Assembly: GCA_900769325.1 (NCBI GenBank)
Contig: CAAGGF010000118.1
Coordinates: 1-23,467, forward strand
Length of the DNA: 23,467 nt
Direction of reading: 5' to 3'
Origin: Spirochaetia bacterium
GTDB taxonomy: Bacteria > Spirochaetota > Spirochaetia > Treponematales > Treponemataceae
Position 1 is the stretch's first letter. Every line of letters begins with the position of its first letter. The notes beneath the pieces are model-generated. The model had not been told where the DNA came from. It saw only the letters and a program-made list of their open reading frames with translations, and searched no databases. A program made the translations under genes and the position numbers. This document shows, in pieces, positions 1 to 6,399 of this stretch.

Positions 1-1
1 C

Positions 2-451
2 AAAACAACAAAAGTCTTTTGCAACGCCCAAAAGTATGATAAAATGCCAGCAGAAAAGCTAAGGACTTTTTTCAAATTTCTTGTGCAGAAGAAACCGGAC
101 GAAACAGATTTTTCAAAAACCATTAACGAAAAAGTCCTCAAAGCCAAAATCACCGAAGACGCACGGAGGACTTTTATGACTTTGGAGCAAGAGATAAGAT
201 TAGCCGCCAAACACGCCGCCCAAGCGGCCGCCGAGAAGGCTTCTAAAGAAGCTTATGAGAAGGGGTATAAAGAAGCTGAAAAAGAGAAAGAAATTGCACT
301 TAAGGAAGCCGAAGCAGAAAAGGAAATTGCTTTAAAAAAGGCGGCGGAAGAAAAACTTGAAAGCGCAAGAAAAATGAAAACAAAAAATATTCCTGATGAT
401 GTAATAGCGGAGTGTATAGGGCTTTCTTTGCAACAGGTTCAGGAGCTGTAA
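2..451 (+). CDS. Rpn-family recombination-promoting nuclease / PD-(D/E)XK transposase-like protein, C-terminal part (cut by left edge)
   Basis: The frame is open from the left edge, so the start and the N-terminal PD-(D/E)XK nuclease domain lie outside the window. The first ATG (position 44) is not the gene start, because family-like sequence (V-F-C-N-A-Q-K-Y-D-K-M) already precedes it. After a short L-R-T-F-F-K-F-L segment, the protein runs into a long Ala/Lys/Glu-rich helix that contains a near-duplicated E-K-E-I-A-L-K block. It ends with V-I-A-E-C-I-G-L-S and a last Q-V-Q-E-L. This tail is typical of Rpn (RpnA-type) proteins, which act on DNA and have been linked to recombination and phage defence. 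The family call rests on recognition of this tail. Catalytic residues cannot be checked here. A strong internal ribosome site lies within it (see 165-170). A terminator follows 31 bases after the stop. Confidence 0.75.
   Translation, partial: KTTKVFCNAQKYDKMPAEKLRTFFKFLVQKKPDETDFSKTINEKVLKAKITEDARRTFMTLEQEIRLAAKHAAQAAAEKASKEAYEKGYKEAEKEKEIALKEAEAEKEIALKKAAEEKLESARKMKTKNIPDDVIAECIGLSLQQVQEL
165..170 (+). promoter_or_regulatory. Strong internal Shine-Dalgarno site within the Rpn gene
   Basis: GGAGGA lies 5 bases before the in-frame ATG at 176 and is read in the long protein as parts of Arg-Arg-Thr codons. It uses an AGG arginine codon. Confidence 0.55.
176..451 (+). CDS. Candidate internally initiated short Rpn protein (RpnS-like)
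   Basis: An in-frame ATG at 176 inside the Rpn gene would give a 91-residue protein made only of the C-terminal helical tail (M-T-L-E-Q-E-I-R-L onward). It is preceded by GGAGGA at 165-170 with a 5-base spacer. That is the strongest Shine-Dalgarno site seen in the window, and the spacer equals that of the trpR-like gene. For E. coli Rpn proteins, small products made from inside the gene have been reported to block the toxic full-length nuclease. By analogy this could be an intragenic antitoxin. That role is inference; the sequence shows only the start signal and the frame. Confidence 0.4.
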   Translation: MTLEQEIRLAAKHAAQAAAEKASKEAYEKGYKEAEKEKEIALKEAEAEKEIALKKAAEEKLESARKMKTKNIPDDVIAECIGLSLQQVQEL

Positions 452-481
452 GTTTTACGCTGACACATCGCTCATAATTCA

Positions 482-525
482 GAAAATTCTCACTGATTTT
501 TTTTAAGTCAGTGATAATTTTTTTT
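482..525 (+). terminator. Intrinsic terminator after the Rpn gene
   Basis: TCACTGA (490-496) pairs with TCAGTGA (508-514). Outside one C/T mismatch, the arms extend as an A/T stem and finish in a run of T up to about 525. It lies about 30 bases past the Rpn stop codon. Confidence 0.7.
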
Positions 526-551
526 ATTTATAGGTTTTTACATCCGTTGGT

Positions 552-731
552 GAGATGCTGATGCCCTAGGCACGCGAGTGCCGCGTTAAATAATTTCCTT
601 AAGGCAAACGCCCTTGTAGCGTAAACGAGTTCAGCATGACAGAGGGATACCATTAAGAATGACACATTACCGCCAGTGGGATGCTTCACTGTGTTCAGCA
701 TGACATGTAAAAGAAAATAAGTTCAGTATGA
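552..731. repeat. Cluster of degenerate palindromic repeats in the 380-base gap before asnS
   Basis: The unit is a palindrome of the form GATGCTGA ... TTCAGCATGAC. The first copy starts as GAGATGCTGA (552-561) and resumes as AACGAGTTCAGCATGAC (624-640). The 62 bases between carry a GGCAC-gcga-GTGCC hairpin (569-582) and a CCTTAAGG palindrome (597-604). A second copy is GGGATGCTT ... GTTCAGCATGACA (679-705). A half copy, GTTCAGTATGA, is at 721-731, and AAGAATGACA (655-664) looks like another remnant. No coding frame worth calling is present. The rest of the gap (452-831) holds the Rpn terminator and the asnS promoter. Confidence 0.6.
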
Positions 732-744
732 ATTTTTCGTGCCC

Positions 745-773
745 TTGAAGAATCGGGTAAAAAAATGTAATAT
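745..773 (+). promoter_or_regulatory. Probable sigma-70 promoter of asnS
   Basis: TTGAAG (745-750), a 17-base spacer, then TAATAT (768-773). The predicted leader is about 50 bases, too short for a T-box. An AGGAA ribosome site precedes the ATG at 832. Confidence 0.5.
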
Positions 774-831
774 ATTTTTTCAGTGTGAATCTCTTTAGAA
801 TTCATTTCATATTTTTTACAGGAATTTTATT

Positions 832-2292
832 ATGGTACCAACTTTAATTAAAGATTTACTTTCATCTTCTCCAGACGGACATGTTGTAAAAGTCTGTGGC
901 TGGGTAAGAACCGTACGCGATTCTAAAAATTTAGTTTTTATTCAGGTTAACGACGGAAGCTGTTTTGCAAACATTCAGTTGACTTTCGACAGAACTTCTC
1001 CTTCAAAAAATGCAAATGTAAACAATATTGAAGAAAATTTAAAAAAACTTAACACAGGTGCGTCTTTGCGTGCAACAGGTCTTTTAGTTGAAAGTCCGGC
1101 TTCCGGTCAGACTGTAGAAGTTACTCTTGAAGACCTTGAATGCCTTGGCGTTTGTAATCCGGAAGAATATCCGCTTCAAAAAAACAGAATGTCAATGGAA
1201 TATCTTCGTGAAAATGCTCATTTAAGGGTAAGAACAAATACTTTCGGTGCGGTTTACCGTGTGAGAAATCAAATGGCATTTGCAATTCATTCTTTTTTTC
1301 AGGAAAGAGGATTTCAGTATATAAATGCACCGGAAATTACATGTTCAGACTGCGAAGGTGCGGGCGAAATGTTTCAGGTAACAACTCTCAGCATGGAAAA
1401 AATCGCTGAAATGGGCGTAAAAGCGGGAGCAGGCGGAATGAAAATCGAAGATGCTCACAAAATCGTAGATTATTCAAAAGATTTTTTCGGAAAAAAGGCA
1501 AGCCTTACAGTTTCAGGTCAGCTTGAAGCAGAAACTTTAGCAACATCTTTAAGCCGCGTTTATACTTTCGGACCTACTTTCCGTGCAGAAAATTCAAATA
1601 CTCCTCGTCACTTGGCAGAATTCTGGATGTGCGAACCGGAAATGGCCTTCTATGATCTTGATGACGATATGGACATTCAGGAAGAATTTATAAAATATCT
1701 TTTGAACTGGGCTTTGACAAAATCCCGCTCTGACCTTGAATTTTTTGACAAGAGAATTCAGCCAGGTCTTATCGAAAACCTTACAAAAGTCAGAGATGCA
1801 GAATTTGTGCGAATCTCTTATACTGATGCAATAAAAAAACTTGAAGAAGCGGCTGAAAATGGTGCAAAGTTTGAGTTCAAGCCTTACTGGGGATGCGACA
1901 TTGCAACTGAACACGAACGGTATTTGACTGAAAAGATTTTCGGCTGTCCTGTTATGGTTTACAATTATCCAAAAGAAATCAAATCTTTCTATATGAAACA
2001 AAATGATGACGGGAAGACGGTAAAAGCAGTTGATGTTTTAGTTCCTGGAATTGGTGAACTTATCGGCGGTTCTGAACGCGAAGAAAATTATGAAAAACTT
2101 CTTGCTGCATGTAAAGAACGCAATATGGATATGTCAAATTACCAGTGGTATCTTGATTTGCGCCGCTTTGGAACAGTTCCTCATTCAGGTTTCGGGCTTG
2201 GTTTTGAACGCCTTATTCGTTATGTTACCGGAATGGAAAACATCCGCGATGTAATTCCTTATCCGCGCGCTCCAAAACTTGCAGATTTTTAG
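832..2292 (+). CDS. asnS: Asparagine--tRNA ligase
   Basis: A cytoplasmic class IIb aminoacyl-tRNA synthetase that charges tRNA-Asn with asparagine. It has 486 residues, slightly longer than the roughly 466 of E. coli. The N-terminal OB-fold anticodon-binding domain (about residues 15-110) starts V-V-K-V-C-G-W-V-R-T-V-R-D. Motif 2 is near 244-270 (F-R-A-E-N-S-N-T-P-R-H-L-A-E-F). Motif 3 is G-F-G-L-G-F-E-R-L at 453-461, and the end resembles E. coli AsnRS (R-D-V-I-P-Y-P-R). An N rather than AspRS identity is supported by the bacterial AsnRS-type insertion E-M-F-Q-V-T-T-L and by the lack of the large bacterial AspRS GAD domain. The extra length lies in a loop around residues 185-215. The start is ATG after AGGAA. 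It appears to be a single-gene transcript with its own promoter and terminator. Confidence 0.95.
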   Translation: MVPTLIKDLLSSSPDGHVVKVCGWVRTVRDSKNLVFIQVNDGSCFANIQLTFDRTSPSKNANVNNIEENLKKLNTGASLRATGLLVESPASGQTVEVTLEDLECLGVCNPEEYPLQKNRMSMEYLRENAHLRVRTNTFGAVYRVRNQMAFAIHSFFQERGFQYINAPEITCSDCEGAGEMFQVTTLSMEKIAEMGVKAGAGGMKIEDAHKIVDYSKDFFGKKASLTVSGQLEAETLATSLSRVYTFGPTFRAENSNTPRHLAEFWMCEPEMAFYDLDDDMDIQEEFIKYLLNWALTKSRSDLEFFDKRIQPGLIENLTKVRDAEFVRISYTDAIKKLEEAAENGAKFEFKPYWGCDIATEHERYLTEKIFGCPVMVYNYPKEIKSFYMKQNDDGKTVKAVDVLVPGIGELIGGSEREENYEKLLAACKERNMDMSNYQWYLDLRRFGTVPHSGFGLGFERLIRYVTGMENIRDVIPYPRAPKLADF

Positions 2293-2304
2293 TCTTTTAT
2301 AAAG

Positions 2305-2340
2305 GGCACTTAAAAAATAGTTTTTGCTTTTTTAGGTGCC
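2305..2340. terminator. Bidirectional terminator between asnS and tyrA
   Basis: GGCACTTAAAAAA (2305-2317) pairs with TTTTTTAGGTGCC (2328-2340), a 13-bp stem with one G-U pair and a 10-base loop. It begins 12 bases after the asnS stop and ends exactly where the tyrA stop codon (minus strand, 2341-2343) begins, so it serves both convergent genes. Confidence 0.85.
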
Positions 2341-3237
2341 TTAATTCTTTTTTGTGCCTCCCATAAGGCTTCGTTTTTCCCTTACATCTTTTAAAAGGTT
2401 TTCGAGGGCGGTTTTGTCTTCTTTCTGAATTAAATTTTTAAACTCGTTCATTTGGGCTATAAAATTTTCGATGTGAACTGTAAGTTTTTCTTTGTTTGAG
2501 ATGAAAAGTTCTGTCCAAAGAGGCGCGTTTATCATTGCGATTCTTGTAAGGTCTTCAAAACTACCACCGCCGAAGGCCGTAATTTTTTCATCGGGCGCAG
2601 ATTCTACAAGGGCAGAGGCAATTACATGACAGAGCTGGCTTGTAAAACCGATTTTATAGTCGTGGTCACCGGCTGTCGTTTCTGTTATTTTTGAAAATCC
2701 CATTTTGTATATAAGTTTTTTAAAAAAATCAAGGTTCTCTTTTTTGTTGAAGTTTTCAGGAATTAAAATGTAGTTTCTTCCGTTGAAAAAAGAAGAATTT
2801 GAAGAACTGTAGCCTTCTTTTTCGCCGCCTGCCATAGGGTGACCTATTATAAAATCGACATCGCTTCTTAAAAGGCTTGGAAGTTTTTTTTCAAAAATTC
2901 CTTTTACGCCTGAAATATCTGTTATGATTGAGCCGGATTTAAAGTTTTCTTTGTTTTGAAGAAGAAAATCGAGCGTCGCATGCGGATAAAGGCAGATGAA
3001 AACGACATCGCACTGTAAAAGCATTTTTTTTGTTTCTTCAGGCAGAAAATATGAATCGATAATTTTTTCTGAAAAAGCATTTTCAAGGCTTTCTTTGTTT
3101 TTATCTAAGGCGATTATTTTTGCACATTGATTTTCTGATTTATTTTCTGAAAGGACATTTTTGCGCAGCGATTTTGCGATTGTTCCGCCCATAAGTCCAA
3201 GTCCTATGATTCCGTAAGTTATGTTTTCCAAATTCAT
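2341..3237 (-). CDS. tyrA: Prephenate (or arogenate) dehydrogenase
   Basis: A cytoplasmic NAD(P)-dependent enzyme that oxidatively decarboxylates prephenate to 4-hydroxyphenylpyruvate (or arogenate to tyrosine) in tyrosine synthesis. It has 298 residues, a stand-alone TyrA without a chorismate mutase domain or a C-terminal ACT domain. The Rossmann nucleotide loop is G-L-G-L-M-G near residues 12-17. The family signature G-H-P-M-A-G-G-E-K-E-G has its catalytic His at 133. The G-G-G-S-F-E-D-L-T-R-I-A block with a following L-W and N-K-E is also typical. Substrate choice (prephenate or arogenate) cannot be told from sequence. The start at ATG 3237 has no ribosome binding site but lies directly after a TATAAT box, suggesting a leaderless mRNA. 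It diverges from the membrane protein at 3286 and converges on asnS. Confidence 0.9.
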   Translation of the reverse strand: MNLENITYGIIGLGLMGGTIAKSLRKNVLSENKSENQCAKIIALDKNKESLENAFSEKIIDSYFLPEETKKMLLQCDVVFICLYPHATLDFLLQNKENFKSGSIITDISGVKGIFEKKLPSLLRSDVDFIIGHPMAGGEKEGYSSSNSSFFNGRNYILIPENFNKKENLDFFKKLIYKMGFSKITETTAGDHDYKIGFTSQLCHVIASALVESAPDEKITAFGGGSFEDLTRIAMINAPLWTELFISNKEKLTVHIENFIAQMNEFKNLIQKEDKTALENLLKDVREKRSLMGGTKKN

Positions 3238-3243
3238 AATTTC

Positions 3244-3272
3244 ATTATATTGAAAATTCTTAAATTTGTCTG
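3244..3272 (-). promoter_or_regulatory. Promoter of tyrA, predicted leaderless
   Basis: Read on the minus strand: CAGACA (3272-3267), a 17-base spacer, then a perfect TATAAT (3249-3244). Six bases separate the box from the tyrA ATG, so transcription should begin at or near the A of the start codon. Confidence 0.6.
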
Positions 3273-3278
3273 TAAAAT
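3250..3278 (+). promoter_or_regulatory. Promoter of the membrane protein gene at 3286, predicted leaderless
   Basis: TTGAAA (3250-3255), a 17-base spacer, then TAAAAT (3273-3278). Seven bases separate it from ATG 3286. Its -35 box directly abuts the -10 box of the divergent tyrA promoter. Confidence 0.6.
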
Positions 3279-3285
3279 TCTTTGC

Positions 3286-4881
3286 ATGAATGATATTGTT
3301 TTTACTGAAAATGACAAAGTTTTTTTGAATTCTTCTTTAACCGAAGAATCTTTTGCAAAAACAAAGCTTTCAAACCTTATGGATTGTGAAGGGCTTTTGG
3401 TTCTAAAAGAAAATTCAGAATTTTTTTCTGCACAAATCTGGAAATTCAATTTAACGGAATTTAAAAACGGTTCTGTTTTTTTTACAAAAGAAGGTTTTTC
3501 AGGTTCTACGCTAGATTCTTTCATAACTCAAAAATCCGAAAATTTATGCGAAATTCTTTTTGATGTCGTTTCAGCGATAAACTTTGCAAGAAAAAACGGT
3601 TTTTCAGTTCCGTGCAATGCCCCTAAAGGAATCCTTTACAATAAAAATGCAGTTTTGTTTCTTCCTGAAAAAACTTTTTCAAACTGTGGAAGACTTTGCG
3701 GAAAATCAGAATACGAAAAATCTTCAAATATCTGGGTCGATTCTGCATCTTCTGGTAAAAAGGCAGAACTTTTTTTTCAAAGCGTGCTAGTGTATTATTC
3801 GTTTACAAAAAAAGTTCCTTTTCCGTTTGATGAGGATGAAAATCAGGCTGTAAACATTGCCGATAAAAAATTTCTTCCGCTTGATTTGTGCGTAAACGGA
3901 ATCAGTAAAATTCTTTCTGATTTTGTAAGTGCATCATTAAAAAACGAATCTGATGAAAATGCCCTTCTTCCGCTTGAAATTTATAAAACTGAACTTTTTA
4001 ATTCGCAGGAAAGAAAAAATGTTTTGCCCGAGGATGAATTTCAAAAAAAAGTGCAGAAATTTATAAAAACGCAGAACCGGAAAGTCAGCACAAGACGGCT
4101 TTTAAGACGCAATTATGTTTCGATGATAATTTCTTTTGTCGTCTTTTGTTTTGTTCTCTTTTCTTTATTGTTCGTGAAATTTGAATCAGATAAAAAGCCT
4201 TCCGTAAAAGGGCTTGATTCTGAAACAGTAACAGAGATTTTTTTTGAAGGCATTCACAAAATGAACGCAGATTTCATGACTGTTGCCGGGAAAAATTGTC
4301 CTCAGGCAAAATATTATATTTCTACCATTCCGCAGATAAGATCTGTTTCAATGATGAGCGGGGCATACAATTTTGAAAGCGGTCTTTCTTCTCCTGAAAA
4401 CTGGATGTTTTTTGAGCCTGATACGACAAAAGCATATTCTCACCAGATTTACGGAATCACTTGTTTTACTATAAACGGTCGTCCTTCAGATCTGAATGTA
4501 AAAATTCCTTCTAAAAAAGATGCAAAAACGCGTCTTCTTCGTGAAAATGGCAGGAAAATCAACAATCTCGATGAAGTTTCGCATAATGTAAAATATTATC
4601 TTGTTCACACTGTAAACAACGCTCTTCAGGTTGATTTATACCAAACTGAAGTTTTTTTAACTTTTGAAGACGGAATCTGGCAGGTAATTGAATTAAAAGA
4701 AAAATTTTCCACAGAACTTTACGACTGGGCCGAATTTTCTTTTGATTATAAGGAAAAACTTTCAGAATGTTCCGGCGATGTGATAAAAGCTGTTTCTTCT
4801 TTAAGGGAAAAATATCCATGGGTTCCGACTTCCATAAGCTTAAAAGCAGAAAAAAAATATCTTGATTCGCTTGGTTATTAA
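3286..4881 (+). CDS. Single-pass membrane protein with a pseudokinase-like cytoplasmic domain
   Basis: No specific name recognised. It has 531 residues from ATG 3286. An upstream in-frame TTG at 3250 is rejected because it lies in the -35 box and lacks a ribosome site. Residues 1-260 form a soluble part whose order of features resembles a Hanks-type kinase: G-S-T-L-D-S-F-I at 73, I-N-F-A-R-K-N-G-F at 98, N-A-P-K-G-I-L at 111-117 where H-R-D-x-K-P-x-N-I-L would be, then Y-Y-S-F-T-K-K-V-P-F-P-F where kinases have L-Y-x-x-x-x-G-x-x-P-F. No HRD or DFG residues are seen. A basic stretch (R-R-L-L-R-R-N-Y) precedes one membrane helix at about 280-299. A domain of some 230 residues follows, probably periplasmic. 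The kinase relation is inference from pattern; an unrelated treponemal fold is possible. Confidence 0.6.
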   Translation: MNDIVFTENDKVFLNSSLTEESFAKTKLSNLMDCEGLLVLKENSEFFSAQIWKFNLTEFKNGSVFFTKEGFSGSTLDSFITQKSENLCEILFDVVSAINFARKNGFSVPCNAPKGILYNKNAVLFLPEKTFSNCGRLCGKSEYEKSSNIWVDSASSGKKAELFFQSVLVYYSFTKKVPFPFDEDENQAVNIADKKFLPLDLCVNGISKILSDFVSASLKNESDENALLPLEIYKTELFNSQERKNVLPEDEFQKKVQKFIKTQNRKVSTRRLLRRNYVSMIISFVVFCFVLFSLLFVKFESDKKPSVKGLDSETVTEIFFEGIHKMNADFMTVAGKNCPQAKYYISTIPQIRSVSMMSGAYNFESGLSSPENWMFFEPDTTKAYSHQIYGITCFTINGRPSDLNVKIPSKKDAKTRLLRENGRKINNLDEVSHNVKYYLVHTVNNALQVDLYQTEVFLTFEDGIWQVIELKEKFSTELYDWAEFSFDYKEKLSECSGDVIKAVSSLREKYPWVPTSISLKAEKKYLDSLGY

Positions 4882-4889
4882 ATCTTCCC

Positions 4890-4918
4890 TTGAAAACGAT
4901 TTTAAAAAGGAATATACT
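4890..4918 (+). promoter_or_regulatory. Sigma-70 promoter of ackA
   Basis: TTGAAA (4890-4895), a 17-base spacer, then TATACT (4913-4918). The leader is about 35 bases, with GGAG at 4949-4952 seven bases before ATG 4960. Confidence 0.7.
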
Positions 4919-4959
4919 TTTTTTATCAATTTTTTTTATTATTTTTTTGGAGTAAATAA

Positions 4960-6300
4960 ATGGTAGTTTTAACTTTGAATTGTGGGTCTTCTTCTGCAAA
5001 ATATCAGGTTTACGATTGGGATAACAAACAGGTAATGGCAAACGGCGTAGTAGAGCGAATCGGAGATACAGGTTCCTGCATTACGCATAAGGCAAAAGGC
5101 AAAAAAATCGAAATTGAAAGTCCTTGTCCTACTCATAAAGAAGCTATTGAACTTATTTTAAAAGAAATTACAGATAAAGAAGTCGGTGTCATTTCAGATA
5201 TGAGCGTAATTGGGGCTGTAGGGCACAGGGTTTTGCACGGTGGAGATAAATTTACAAAATCAGTTCTCATTACAAAAGAAGTTTTAGATACTTTCCGTTC
5301 TGTAATTGATTTAGGACCTTTGCACATGCCTGCAAACATTATGGGAATCGAGGCAGCACAAAAAGTTTTGCCGGATGTTCCTCACGCTGCAATTATGGAT
5401 ACTGCTTGGCATCAGACTATGCCGGAAGAAACATTTATGTATGCAATTCCGCGTGAATGGTACACAAAATATTCTGCACGCCGCTATGGTTTCCACGGAA
5501 CTTCATTTTTGTATACTGCAAAACGCGCTTCTGTTCTTTTAAACAAAAAGCCGGAGGATACGAACATTATTATCTGCCACATCGGAAACGGTGCTTCAAT
5601 GTGTGCTGTTAAAAACGGTGTCTGTTACGATACGACAATGGGAATTACTCCGCTTGAAGGTCTTGTAATGGGAACAAGATGCGGCGACCTTGACCCGGCT
5701 CTTCCGTTTTACATCATGAGAAAAACAGGTATGAGCGTTGACGAAATGGACAAGGCTTTAAATAAAAAATCAGGATGCCTTGGAATCACAGAAAAATACA
5801 CTGACAGGCGTGATGTTGAAAAAGCGTGTGAAAATGGCGATGAAAAAGCCCGGCTTTGTATCGAAATGGAATCTTTGAGAATTAAAAAATATATCGGTGC
5901 ATTTTTTGCAGAACTTGGAAAAATTGATGCAGTCATTTTTACAGCCGGAGTTGGTGAACACGCTCCTATAATTCGTGAAAAAGCTCTTTCAGGTCTTGAA
6001 AATCTTGGAATTAAACTTTCAAAAGAAAGAAACGCCCTTTCAAATACAAGCAATGCAGAAACTTTCATTCACGCAGACGATTCTTCTGTAAAAGTTTTTG
6101 TAATTCCTACAGACGAAGAACTTGTAATGACAGAAGATGCTTATGCTTTAATGAAAGGAACTTATGATGTTCATACAAACTTTACTTATTCTTTCCAGAG
6201 CAAAGATTATGTAAACAAAGCCCGCGAAGAAAGTTTAAAAGCTGACCTTCAAAAACATCCTGAACTTGAAGGAATTCTTGCAAGGAAGTTGATTAAATAA
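4960..6300 (+). CDS. ackA: Acetate kinase with a C-terminal extension
   Basis: A cytoplasmic enzyme converting acetyl phosphate plus ADP to acetate plus ATP, the energy-yielding last step of acetate fermentation. It belongs to the ASKHA sugar-kinase/Hsp70/actin superfamily. Seen: L-N-C-G-S-S-S-A-K with Asn7, G-H-R-V-L-H-G-G with Arg90, D-T-A-W-H-Q-T with Asp147, R-Y-G-F-H-G-T-S, the nucleotide loop H-I-G-N-G-A-S, G-T-R-C-G-D-L-D-P with Arg240, G-V-G-E-H with Glu333, and T-D-E-E-L at 384-388. These match the known substrate and catalytic positions. Typical family members have about 400 residues; this one has 446. The extra 45 or so follow T-D-E-E-L-V-M-T-E-D-A and are Lys/Glu-rich. The usual Asn after G-x-G-E is His here. 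The phosphotransacetylase gene is not in the window. It has its own promoter, and no GC-rich terminator is seen downstream. Confidence 0.95.
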   Translation: MVVLTLNCGSSSAKYQVYDWDNKQVMANGVVERIGDTGSCITHKAKGKKIEIESPCPTHKEAIELILKEITDKEVGVISDMSVIGAVGHRVLHGGDKFTKSVLITKEVLDTFRSVIDLGPLHMPANIMGIEAAQKVLPDVPHAAIMDTAWHQTMPEETFMYAIPREWYTKYSARRYGFHGTSFLYTAKRASVLLNKKPEDTNIIICHIGNGASMCAVKNGVCYDTTMGITPLEGLVMGTRCGDLDPALPFYIMRKTGMSVDEMDKALNKKSGCLGITEKYTDRRDVEKACENGDEKARLCIEMESLRIKKYIGAFFAELGKIDAVIFTAGVGEHAPIIREKALSGLENLGIKLSKERNALSNTSNAETFIHADDSSVKVFVIPTDEELVMTEDAYALMKGTYDVHTNFTYSFQSKDYVNKAREESLKADLQKHPELEGILARKLIK

Positions 6301-6365
6301 CTTTGTTTTTGTATAGTTATTTATTGCAAAAATTTTTAATTTTTTTCACTTTTTTTCATTTTAAA

Positions 6366-6395
6366 TTGCCGTAAACGAAATAAAACGACTATTTA
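6366..6395 (+). promoter_or_regulatory. Possible promoter of radC
   Basis: TTGCCG (6366-6371), an 18-base spacer, then TATTTA (6390-6395). Seven bases separate it from the second ATG (6403). No ribosome binding site is visible, so a leaderless start is possible. Both boxes are imperfect. Confidence 0.35.
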
Positions 6396-6399
6396 AATA

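Noticed and set aside
541..731. tRNA or small structured RNA gene in the gap before asnS
   Set aside because: Hairpins are present but no T-loop GTTCGA-type motif or cloverleaf; dispersed palindromic repeats explain them better.
774..831. T-box leader upstream of asnS
   Set aside because: Only about 50 bases from predicted transcript start to ATG; no antiterminator or specifier structure.
1594..2001. Long minus-strand frame inside asnS
   Set aside because: Antisense to a conserved gene, Cys/Phe/His-rich, without a ribosome site; a shadow frame.
3250..3285. TTG start adding 12 residues to the membrane protein
   Set aside because: The TTG is part of a good -35 box and has no ribosome site; ATG 3286 fits the promoter.
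4559..5041. Minus-strand frame spanning the end of the membrane protein gene and the start of ackA
   Set aside because: Covers the ackA promoter and conserved codons, has a Lys/Ile-rich random composition and resembles no protein I know.
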